A stretch of DNA of 39,772 nucleotides from Ectocarpus siliculosus. Its lineage: Eukaryota; Sar; Phaeophyceae; Ectocarpales; Ectocarpaceae. The DNA lies in assembly GCA_000310025.1 (NCBI GenBank), contig FN649727.1, forward strand, positions 294,628 to 334,399, in the 5' to 3' direction. A program made the translations under genes and the position numbers. Each line of letters begins with the position of its first letter. Position 1 is the stretch's first letter. The notes under the pieces are model-generated. The model did no database searches. It saw nothing but the letters and a program-made list of their open reading frames with translations, and was not told the origin of the DNA. Shown in pieces: positions 26,156 to 38,100 of the stretch.

Positions 26156-29100
26156 GTGGTAAACCGCGACGCAAACTCGATGGTCATCAACGAGCTGCGG
26201 GAGAAGGTGCAAGCCCTCGCGGCGGAGCTCCTGCGGATACGCTCGGGCGGCGGCGGGGGCGGGGAGGGGGGGGGCGGCGGCGACGTGTCCGCGGAGACCC
26301 TCCGAGAGCTGGCCGCGGCTTCCACGCCCGCCCGCCAGTCACCGAGACCGCTCGCGCGGGCGAGCTTTAGCCGGTCGGGGCCGCTGGACGCGTCCGCTCC
26401 CGTGCAGCGCGAGCTGACCATGCTGCGGGCGCGGGTAGCGGAGGCGGAGGGCGAGGTGGTACGCCTGACGGAAGAGACGAAGCTCGCGCGGAAGCGAGAG
26501 AGCGACAAGGACGATGCCCTTGCCGGGGTCCGTGCCGAGCTGGACCTCGCCCACGAGGCCCTGAGAGGGGGAACGGGAACCGACCAGCTCATGCTAGACA
26601 TCGCCGAGGCGGCGGAGGAGGCGGTCGGGGACGGCGGCGATGCTGCAGCCACCGCCGCTTCGCTTGTCGAAGCCGAGGCCCAGGAGGAGTCCACGGGGGA
26701 GGAGAACGTTTCCCCCAAGTCCAGACTGGGTGGAGTCCTGAAGGGATTTTTCTCCGGGTCCGCCGGGTCGACAACGCGCTCCAAGTCACCCGGCAGCAGT
26801 AGCAGCAGCGGTGCCCTTGGGGATGGAGGCGGTACCCATAGGAGGCCGGAGGGGGAGGCAAGCGGGCAGGGGCCTTCTTCCGCCGCGGGTGCACCGAGGG
26901 GGGCAAAGCCGGAGGCGGCGGCGCGTGAGAGAGCTCTTGCGGTGGTGAAGGACTTCCACCAGCGCATCCAAGCGCTGGAGGGCAAGCTCCACGACTCGGA
27001 GAGGCAGAGAGCGGCCCTAGAGCGGCAACTGGTGCAGAGCAGCGGCGGTGGGCCCGGGAGCGGGGTTGGGGGGAGCGGGGCGCCCCTGATGGTCGGGTTG
27101 TCGGCGAAGCTTGCGGCGGCGGCGGCCGGGGACACCGGCGAGCTCGGCACCGATGCGGTTGCTGAGGCCAACAAGAGGCGAGAGTCTCTCCGACCTTTTC
27201 GTTGACGCTCTGAACCTATTATGGACGGCTGTTTTGTGGTGCTTTTAGTATTTTCAACTACTTTACTGTAACGGCAATTCGTTGTAGCTGCTTGTGCGCT
27301 GCAGCCATATGTCGCCGCCTCACCCTGTCAATCGGGTTGTGCGGGGGGTGACGTAGGTGGTTGGTGATTGGAATTGCGGGCTTACGGCGCGTTTGCAAAT
27401 GGTACCGCAGCAGTGTACATGCTGCGAGAGAGAAGGTGTTGGTACCGCAGTCACGTTATCGGGCAAGCGAAGGGCAGGGGTATAGTACTGCTGTAGTTTT
27501 TCGGCTACTCCGCACCCCTCCCGCCGTGAGCATTTCCCACCAACGAGGGGCAGCGATTCGTAATTGTTGCATATCCGTATTTGTAGCATATCCCCGAATT
27601 TTTCCCTGGCACCAACTGTAGCTGTACCCGCGCAAGTCTCCTTGGGACGATTCTCGTGGTATATTACCTCTTGCAGCGTTACCCCTGCCCTCTCCACCGC
27701 TGAAAAGACTTCAATCACTTTCATCACTTCATCACTTTCGCCCGCACGCGAGGCGCATGCCACCACATTCTTGGACGAATCGTGGAATAGAACAGTCTTT
27801 GTGTTTGGATACCTATGCTTTGCACTCCCGCTCACTACCGCTCGATGATTCATGAATCATGTGCTTGGCTCCAGGCTTGCCGAGGAGAAACGACGTAGAG
27901 ATCAGCTCATCAAGAGGCTCGGCGCTGGAGGCGAGGACGGCGCGGGCGGCGTGAAGGCTGCCGGGGACAGCGGCAGCAAGGCCCACGACGATGAGGAGGA
28001 CGGTGATGATGAGGATCATGAGGAGGAGGAGGACGAGGAGGAGGAGGAGGAGCAAGGAGAGGAGGATGGCGACGAGGTTGGCGCTGCGGGGATGACGCGC
28101 CTGAGCTTAGGGTCCAGCGTCGTAACGGGGCATGAGGAGGAGGTGCGTCCGGCTACGCTCGTGGAGGGTCGGGACTAGCAGAAAACATCCTCGTAGCTCC
28201 GGCTTCTCTTGAACTGTATGCATACTATATTGTTATCATGGCCGAGGCAGGGGCTACTACTGCTGCGGTTGCTCCTAAACCCGCGCTTCCCTTTTAAGAA
28301 ATGTCTGTTAACCCGTATCCGCCATTGTTATACCAGCACACAAACAGCGACGAGTATCTATAAACATTCAACATGATGTCGACGCCGTCTGTTGTTGGAG
28401 AGACGCCGCCGCACTTGGCCGAATACATCAGGCTCGTGTCGTTTATGCTGCTGCTGCTGCTTCTGGTCGTGTGGTGCCCGTTGTATTGTTGCAGGAGCGA
28501 GCGTTGCGCCAGAGCGAGACCAAGATCAATGCGGAGCTGTCGGACCTGGACAAGAGCATCATTCTCAAGGAGGCCTTGCTAGCGCAGATCAAGGAGGGCC
28601 AGGCCTCTTACGAAACCATGCAGCAGGTGACTTTGGTGGCGCCAAAATATTTCATACCTGTAGCTCGCTCGTTTTCTTGGTGGGTGGGGAAAGGCTGCCG
28701 TGCATTCCTGCCGCTCGTGTGAAGCGGGACTGCTGGTGTAGTGTGCGGTAGCTCGACCACTCCTGTACCACGTTCCGCATCGCAGGGTGCACTCTGCAGA
28801 GAGCTCGTGTAGAGTTACGTGCAATATCCCCGTGTTAAATCAGAAATTTTTGTAGAATAGGGGCTTCCTTCTGTGTCATAGCCAAGGCGTGGGTTAGGGG
28901 AAAGTGTGTGGCGCCTTCGCTACCTCTACGTGCCTCGCGTCTGCCCGTTGGGCGTCCTTTATTCATGTCCTCTTTGTGTCTGTGTCGCTGGCACGCCCCT
29001 CCCCCCCTTTTCCATTTTTTTTTCATCGTCAGCACTACGAGCACAAATTGCGAGAGATGGACGTGGAGGTCCACAGGCACGAGCAGGAGCACGAGCGGCT

Positions 29101-32100
29101 GCTGTCTGACTTGGCCAAGCTCGAGAAGCAGACGGAGGTTGCCGTACAGGTGCGATAATCTTTTTCACTCCCAACAGATTTCCCTTGGCAAGCAGTCCCC
29201 GCTTCAAAGGACACTGATGGCCTTCCTTCAACAAAGTATGTATCCTTAAATCCGGGAAATATCGTCATGGCGTGTACTCCCCTGTGGTTGGTTCATTCTG
29301 CGGAACACTAGCTGTGGTTCTAAAAAAAGTGGCGTCTTGGGGCCCTGTGGGGGAGATGATGGATCAGGGAGGAAAAAGGGGCGGAGCGTGGGTACAAGGA
29401 TGGGTACGACGGACACAAAGCGATACTGGTATTAAGCAAGGTGGGGAGGTTGACAAGGAAGCTGATGAGGTGGGGGGGGGGGGGGGGGCTGAAAAAAGTT
29501 TTGGGACTGGGGGGGGCCCCTGGGCCCCACTGGCGTTTTTTTCACCCCTGAAACAAAAGTTGGGCTTTCCCCCAACCCTGGGTTTTGCCCGCCCACTGCT
29601 CTTTTTTTGTTTTTTTTTGGTTTTGGAAAAATATTACCCCAAAGCCCATGCCCGTCGGNNNNNNNNNNNNNNNNNNNNNNNNNNNNNNNNNNNNNNNNNN
29701 NNNNNNNNNNNNNNNNNNNNNNNNNNNNNNNNNNNNNNNNNNNNNNNNNNNNNNNNNNCTGGTTTTTCCCCGTGGGGCTTCTTTTTTTCATTCCTTTTTT
29801 GTTTTTGTTTGGCTGCCCCCCCCTTCCCCCCTTTTTCTTTTTTTTTTTTTTTTTCACCCTTGTGAGCACAAATTGGGAAAAAGGGATGGGGGGTTCCCCG
29901 GGCCGGACCAGGACCTCGAGCGGTTGCTTTTTGATTTGCCCAACTTCGAAAAGCAGAGGGAGGTTCCCTTCCGGGTGGATTATTTTTTTTCCCTCCCAAC
30001 AATTTTCCTTTGCCAACCATTCCCCGTTTAAAAGAACACTAAGGCCTTTCTTTAAAAAAATTATGTTTCTTAAATTCCGGAAAAATTGTTCTGGGCGTTT
30101 ATTCCCCTGGGGTTGTTTCTTTTTGGGAACCCCTAGTTGTGTTTTAAAAAAAAGGGGGTTTTGGGGCCCCTGGGGGGGGGATAAGGGTTCGGGGGGAAAA
30201 AAGGGGCGGGGGGTGGGTACAGGGAGGGGTAGGAGGACCAAAAGGGATATGGGTTTAAACCAAGGTGGGGAGGTTGCCAAGAAAGCTGTTGAGGGGGGGG
30301 GGGGGGGGGGTGCTGAGAGAGGTTTTGGTACTGGCGTGGGCACGTGGGCACTACTGCTGTTTTTGTCAGCTCTGAATCATATGTTGCGCTTCACCCGATC
30401 GCTGGTTCTTGCCTGCCAACTGCTCTTTTTGTGTTTATTTTGTGTTTTGGAATACTATTACCACAATGCCAATGCCAGTCGGAGCGCGAGAAGCTTCAGA
30501 AGCAGCTCAAGGATAAGACGGCGGCGCTGGCCAAGGCCAAGGAGCGGCAGAGCGAGCTGAGCGTGCTGTCGCGGGACCGGCGCATCAAGCAGGACACCAT
30601 GCGGGGGCTGGAGACCGAGATCCTCAAGATGAAGAAGAACAAGGTTCGTGAAACCAAACCTGAGTGCTGTATGGCATGGGCTTATAACGTTATTGTTATG
30701 CGCTGCCAACTTCAACGTGAATCCGGCATTTTAGTACGTATGTCAGTGGAAGGAATGGTAGATAGGATCGCTGCGATGTACTTCTGGAAAGATATGTGAA
30801 TGTATATCGGGTGTTCCAATATCGGCGTTTCGTTCACCGAGCAGCACGTCGAGAGGCGGAGAGGAACAAGTTGGATACCGCAAAGCATGAAAGGACTTGT
30901 GCTGTCCACGTTGTTGTTGTTGTTTCTACGAAAATATGCATCCGTGAAGGAAGGAAAAGTCAACATCACTACGACGATGCGTGATTGGTGGAAGCGGTAG
31001 CATAGGCAGCAGCGGTGCATCCATAAGAACACAAAACAGTGATGTGATTCGGTTGTGTCGGATGTGTGTAGCACCCAAAGATGGTTCATTTTCGCTGCCT
31101 TATTTATTATTATTTTTTTTTCGTCGCGGTGTAGACGACGTTTTCGGGAGGGGTTGTAGTCACTTGCTCTTTGATCTGGTGGGAAATTTTGATGCCGCAA
31201 TGTCAGATGCTTGAACGCCCGCACAAGGTCGAGAAAAGAGTGCGACGCGATGAATCCTGTGTAGCTTCACCGTAAGAAGGAAGCGATCGGTGCTTTCGCG
31301 ACGGGAACCTTGTCTTGCATCCAGGACTACCTCGCTTTGTCTTCCCTCGCCGTGTCCTCAATCGACCATTTTCCACGTGTTTTCTTTTTTGTTTGCGGTG
31401 TGTCCTGGGTAACGGACGGACGTTTGGCGCGGCATGGATTCTTGTATCGGTGCTTGGATTGGTCCTGGTTCAGATTGACCTGCAGCGGCGGCTAGACTCG
31501 GAGAAGAAACGGCAGCGGGAGATCGTGATGCAGAAGTCAAAGGAGATCATGTCCCTCAAGCGCAGCGCCATGAAGTGAGTCTTGATGGGTACGGGTTTTG
31601 AGAATCGCAACAGCAAAGCACCGGGTGTTTTTCGGTTCAGCTCGTCTGACCGTTACATGCTTCGTCTGCCTACTATTGGTATCTGCGGTGGTGCCCGCAG
31701 AGTACTTGGCAGCCGTGATTTGTCCACCCACCCAACCCCCTGCTAGTTATTGTCGTATTGTACGTGTTCTAGGTTTATAATTTACAATCGTTGGTGTGTT
31801 CCTGCGTGATCTCCCTCCGTCAAAGCCCTTAGTCGGCGTCTTGTGCTACCGCTGTTGCCTTCGGACCACGCCTTCCTTTATACTCGCTGTACGACTGCCG
31901 CTACTTTTGCTTCCCCCCAACCTACTGCACCCCAATTTCACCGTGATTACGGTTTAAGTCTAGCATCCAGCATCCACGACCTCTCTCTCTCTCACGCACA
32001 CACGATCTCCTATCTCTCTCTGACTATTACTTGCTTGGCGTTGTCCAATCGTCCAATCAGGGATCAAGCGGAGGTGAAACGGCTGGAGCGAGCGAAGAGC

Positions 32101-35100
32101 AAGGCGGAGGCGGTGTCGAAGCGACACCTGGACGAGCTGGCCCTCATCCGCAGGCTCCAGAGGCAGAAGCTGGGCGTGGGGCGGAAGCAGAAGCTGACGG
32201 CGCAGGAGCGAGAGACCAAGAGGCTTCTAGACAAGAAGGTGGGCCCTAGGCTTACAGTATTTTCTGCCACTTTTGGCTTGAAATCCTGCCATTGTAGGCA
32301 TAAACTTAGTCCTAGAGTTGGCCAACCGTAGGCCTAAATATCGGGTTAGGGTCATAATCATTGACAAAGCAGCAGGATTGTGGTCGGTTCTCGAGCTTGA
32401 CGTAAGTGCAGCCCTCAGAGGTGTGCAAGCGGCGCATAGGATCCATCAACAGGCCAGAAAATGGGAAGGAATCTAATTTGGTGTCGTAGGCTGGGTTTGC
32501 TTTCAGGCAGAGGCGTCATGAGGTTCGGCTCTCTTCTCTTTCAAACAGCAGTCAAGTCAATGCACAAGAACTCGTGTATCTTTCGGCGCTACTGGTGCGA
32601 GAGCGTCGTGTCCACCAAGCTAGGTAGGTTACCTCTGAGGATATTTTTGGTACGCCATGGGCGATGATGGTACATAACGTTAACGTTTTGGCTCACGCGT
32701 TAGAACAGTTGAGTTTGGCTCTGCCTTCGTGCGGGCGAAGCAGAGGAAGACAGGGCAGGCATGACGAAACAGCGGGTTGCACCCGTCCCAAATTATGTGG
32801 AACCCCATGCTACACCTCTCCCAGCAGCCCCGAACGAGTTAACAACCACCGCCTTCGCTCCACGTCCCCCGTGTTTCCCCCTGAATCCGCGCCCCCCCCT
32901 CACACTTGCCATGCGACCCACACCACCGATCGGATTGGATTGGATTGGATTGGACCAGTTGAAAGAGCTGACGAGGGCAGAGGAAGCGGCGGAACGGCTG
33001 TCGGCAGAATACGAGAAGAAGCTTCTGCTGCTGCAGCAGAAAGAGAGCCTGGAGCTCGTCAAGGTTTCCATCACCAGCCGCAGGCAAGGGCAAGGGCAAG
33101 GGAGGGGAGAGGGGGGGTTCTCATGTAAACGCATGGCGTAGTCATTAGACCATGTAGACCTAACATCCGTACAATGCCGGGACGGAGCGATACGCCGGTT
33201 TTTCGCCGTCCCAGGATACGTTTCACAAGAATCAACCAGAAGCGTGCCATCATCCTTCCGTTTGCTGTGCCATGCCAGATATGCTAGGGACGAAACAGGG
33301 GGGGAGGGGGGGGTATTGTTCTGGACAAGATCCAGCATTGTGCAAGTCAGGCCGAGAGAGAGAGAGAGAGAGAACGAACTTCCTACGAGTTTTTCTCCTG
33401 TAGTGAAATCTTGTCAAAACGTATTTTCAGGGTCCTTGTGTACCTATGGTCGACCCATGTTTGGTGGATGGACTTTGTCAAGGACGTCTCCTCTCCCCCT
33501 TTGCCCTTGCACCGGCGTTGAGATTACCCCCTCCTCCGATGATCCCCCCAACCCCTGTAGCCACCAAACCGCCCCACCCCGGTGCCACATCCTCATCTCC
33601 GATCAACGCTTAAAACCTGCTGCAGGGATCAGCGCCAGCTCAGGGATCGCGATGCCCGCACCCGCGCCCGAGTCCCAGCCTTCGCCTCCAGCCGCTCCGA
33701 CAACCGGCTCTCGCCACGCCCCCCGGTGCCGCGCTTTGGTGGCGGCACCAGCGCTAAGCACCAGCCGGCCCCGCCGCCGCCTCCGCCGCCGCCGCCGCAG
33801 CAGCAGCAGCAGCAGCATCACGAGGCGGGTAGGGCAGGGGACGCGTCCTCCGTGTCCCCCCCTTCTACGGAGAACGAGGAGATGACGCTGAGGGCGGCGC
33901 TGCCCGCGGAGGGAGGCCTCGATGACGAGGAGTTGGACACGCTGAGAGAGGTGGAGGAGCGTCTGGAGAGCAACAAGGTGGAGCTCGAATACAAAGACCG
34001 CAAGATTGACTCCATACAGCAGGAGGTTAACGCCTGGGCGGAGAGGCGCCGCATGAGGCGCCGGGACCCAACGGCCAGCGGCGGCGGCGCAGCCGGCAAG
34101 GAGGGTGGTCAGGGGAAGGGCCCGGAGGTAGGGGAGGCGCAGATGATCGAGGAGCTGGAGAGCGGCGTGAGCGACCTCAAGGGGGCGAAGGGGATCATCA
34201 GGGTGCTGTTCAGCAGCCTGGTGGCGTCCAGGCGCGGCCTCAAGCAGAAGACGGGGGCCGCGAAGGGTTTCCAGGTAGACTTGCAGCGTAGGTTAGCGAT
34301 CAATGACGGGTGCGAGCGATGCTCTGCGTGTTTCTCGTTGTGGGTGGTCTACAAGGCGTACAATGTAGGTGGAAAAATAGTATTTAGTGGTCCCCGCCTC
34401 GTCAAGGATTTGGAAAAATACATAGCGGGCATGCTCTAGGTGTTGTGCCGATAACCTTGGAGTTGTACCGTGGTGTTTTCGAAGGCCTTTTTTTTGTGGT
34501 TTTGTGCAGGTGACATCCAGCACCGATCCCGATCCATGCCGGTTAGCTTGTTGGTTGATTTAAATTTAAAATGATGAGGCTGGTCAACACTGGACTAGGC
34601 AAGATTTTTTTTTGCGACAGGGATTTCGGGCATGGGGTTCGATGAGAGAGGAGCGCACCCGCAACACATCAGATTTCATCGCCAAGTACTCTGTTGGCGG
34701 TTTCGCTGCTGCTGGCCTGCCTCTGACAATGTATGCTTGTAGCGTAGGGACCACAAACACAACCCTAGACGCGAAACTCTTCCGTGTGCGCATGACATGA
34801 CAGGAGGAACTGGACAAGCAGAAGAGGGCCCTGGAGGACACGCAGGAGCTGCGGCAGACGGAGCTGAGGAGTTACGACCGCAAGCTAACCTCCCTCACGG
34901 CCGACTATGAGAGGAAAATTAACGGCCTGATCAACCACACCGGCATGAGCGGCCTTCTCCACGCCGCCATCGAGCGCAGCGAGGGGGGCGACGGGGGCCC
35001 GGCGGCGGCAGATACCCCCCCAGGGGACGGAACCACGGGGTCCGCTGTGTCGGAGAGGCGGAGTTCCGGGCTGGAGTCTAGCGGCCGCCACGGTGGAGGG

Positions 35101-38100
35101 GTCGGGGATACGACGCAGGACGCGATGGCGAAGGTGTTGCATGAGAGGTGGCTGTCGGAGAGGAAGAAGGCGAGGTCGCTCGAGTCGAGGCTGAAGGAGT
35201 CCGAGGTTCGGATAGGCGACCTCGAGGAGGTGAGTCGGGAAGAGGAAGGGGCTCGTTTGCCGCGTTTGGTGCTGCAGCTTGATGCTATTTTTGTGATTTG
35301 ATGCTCCGGCCATCTTGCTGCTGTTGCTGCTGCTGTTGCTGCTGCTGTTGCTGCTGGTACTGCGACATGACCGATGGCATGATGTCGAAGGTTTTGTCTG
35401 ATCTGTACCCGGCGCCTCCGTATTCGATATGCGGAGCCGACCCGAGATGCTTCCTATCGTCGACATCCGTCGTGGTACATGTAGCCATGGAACTACTGCT
35501 GTACGTATACCACATGAACGGCCCGTTGTTGATTCTATGTCCAGGTTCACATCGCGAAAACACATCAGGTCTGGCCTTGTTTATTTTCACGGCACCAACA
35601 ACATGATATCCCCCTTACTTTTCATGCCGTTACACAAACACGACACCACAAATCTCTCCCCCTTGCTTTTCTGCTTTCGCGGCATATACGACACGGCACA
35701 CCAGGTGCGCAAGCACGAGCGCAAGGCCTTGGCCGACAAGGAGCAGGACGAGGAGTGGCTGTCTTACGAGCTCAGGGCCTACCGCGCCCGCTACAGCCAA
35801 CTGAGAGACGAACGGGACCGCTTGAAGGTGAGCTCAGAAGGGAAGGACTGTTTTGCTACTACTCAGTCCTACACCATAACGGACAGAGGGCCCGCATAGC
35901 TCCCGCATTATGGGGCTGTGTATATTTCTCCCAGTAGGTAGGACCGAATGTGGCCCCCAAAACATGAATGTGCATTTTTTCTGTGTGTGTACCCTGTCAG
36001 TTTTAGCACCCTGTCTGTATGCGTACCCGTTATCGTACAACCCATCCGGCGAGGCGGAAGGGAGGACTCTTACAACCTTTTCTCCTACGGCAGTACTAGA
36101 AAAGGGGGTCCGCACGTGGGCTGCGTGAGGTGGTGCTCCGTCCCTGAGGGTAGACGAACATGATGCGATTTGACCCCGTGGAAGTTGACGCTATATTTTT
36201 ATGCCGCAAGCCTACCGCCGTCACCCCCCGAACTCCTGAACCAGGTGGAGTTGGACAGGGTCCGTCGGAGCGCTAGCGGCACCGGCGTATCATCGTCGGG
36301 GGGGCACGCAGCAGCCGCAACCGCGACGGCAACGACAACGACAAGCTCGGGCTTGAACGCCAACAGCGGTAGCCATCACGCCCGACACCCTCCCCCCTCA
36401 GCAGCGCAGTTCCTTCGCAGCCACTCCGGCTCAGGCCTAGCCCCCCCGCCGCCGCCGGTTGTGACGGGGTCGTCGTCCCCCACACAGTCCAAACCGCCGT
36501 CCCCCCCTCCGAGACCAACCAGCGGGCGAGGAGTTCCAACGAGGGATTCGTACCACGGGCCCGGGTCCATTGGCGGCGGGAGCAGAGGGTCAAGTCCGTC
36601 GCGACGGCAACAGGAGGCGGCGGCGGCGGCGGCAACGGGAGGGGTAGGCTTGTCCCCTGACGCCTCCGCGAGGACGTCGGTCGGGGAGCGGGCGCCCGGG
36701 GATAGGGGACAGCACGCCGGCAGGATGTCCCCGAGTTCGGGAGGGGGGGGGGACAGGGACGTTATGTCCCCGGATAATCCCGCCTCCGACGTCGGCAGCG
36801 AGTACGACGACGTGGACTCGGTGGACGAGCATGAGTCGGAGGGGGGCGGGGACGTGAACTTTGCCGGGGTGACGAGCGACCTTCAGGTGAGGGGGGAAGG
36901 GCGTTTTATTTTACAGTGGCGGCTACGGTGTAAGAGAGGGTCGTGACAAGCCAATATTTCTCTGTTAAATCCGTTTTTCTCTTAAAACCGTGCTGTGAAA
37001 TGTACGTATTTCTCATGGTCGTGACAAGCCAGTTGGACTGTCTTACATCGGTACTTTCTCTTAAATAGTCTCTCTTAAACCGTAGCCGCCACTGTATGGA
37101 CGACGGTGTGCGGTTGTCGGTGGAAGAGGATGGCTGATGCACGCATTTTCATTCTCATGGCTGATAAAATCTGCACCCCTGTCGCAACAAAAGACTAAAG
37201 ACCTCCTCCGTTAATCTGTTGATCCCGCAATCTCGCGATGTGCAATTCGATGCCCGCATCACTTACATGTGCCCCATTGTGTACGAACCTGCAACGACGA
37301 ACATAACAGGCCATCCGTGAGGGAAGGATGCCCGAGTCGATGCAGCTTGTGGCCCGCGTTAACGCCGAAGCGGGTGGCAAGGTGTCCGTGTTCGACCGTC
37401 TGGCCTCAACCACAACGGAGAGTCGCAGGCAAAAGGTCAACGACCGGGATCAGCTGCACGAGAATCTACGGTAAGTGAGGGGCGACAAGCGCTGTTATTG
37501 CCGCAGGCAGTTCTTGGTCAAGTTCGGGCAGTCGGTTGTGGGGAGGTAGTTGCGAGAGAAAATATGCACCGAAAAATAACTTATACCACAAGCAGCCTGC
37601 GGTAGTTCGGGCTGAATGTCAATTGAAGTGTCATCTGTTTCACATGTGGAGGTACCAGCAGCTACAGCTGCCCAACAACAGGAGTGTATTGTATGGCAAG
37701 TTGCATCAACCTTTGCCTAACAGTAGCTCGCGGACGGCAGGCAACATCGCTCACCCGTATACCTCGGTCGCCTTGTTGTGTATCAACTTCTCCTTCTTAT
37801 CGCAACGGAAGGCCTACCCGGTCGCCCTCGATAAATGGAGGTACAGCAGCTTCGCCAGAGCGCGTTGCGAGAGATATTGACATGCTTTTATCTGAGTTTT
37901 TCATTGCCACAGACTGCAGTGCAGGCTGGAAAGTCGACTGAATTGTCTTCTGTAGCACATGAAAAGGCCTACGGATACAACGAGGTGAAGCGAAAGGGGT
38001 CCGGACAAGAAGAGGTACATACCGAGCGGGGTTCAGCAGCAAACGACGGAAAATTAACGGATGTTGTTTAGGTTGAACCGTTTAACGCTGTGCCGAAGGA

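Larger units (their letters stand above)
28940..30482. repeat. Artefactual duplication flanking a false assembly gap
   Basis: The good sequence 28940-29484 (exon 10 and following intron) reappears in degraded form at 29765-30310. The good sequence 30311-30482 (end of the intron and first bases of exon 11) reappears degraded at 29485-29658. The degraded copies show homopolymer runs, base smoothing to the neighbouring base and small indels typical of failing Sanger traces, and both switch quality at the same long poly-G tract (about 29473-29489 and 30295-30310). The contigs therefore overlap and the true locus has one copy of each part. Confidence 0.9.

Noticed and set aside
25996-27174. Minus-strand open frame of 392 codons opposite kinesin exon 7
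   Set aside because: It is a shadow of the GC-rich coding exon on the plus strand; the product is Ser/Pro/Arg low complexity with no family features.
29761-30310. Diverged tandem copy of kinesin exon 10 and its intron as a biological duplication
   Set aside because: Differences are homopolymer smoothing and indels next to a gap and poly-G run, matched by a reciprocal degraded copy on the other side. Sequencing artefact fits much better.
35298-35606. Poly-Cys/poly-Gln frames over the CTG/TTG repeat
   Set aside because: They are products of the simple repeat read in different frames inside a kinesin intron; no conserved flanking sequence.
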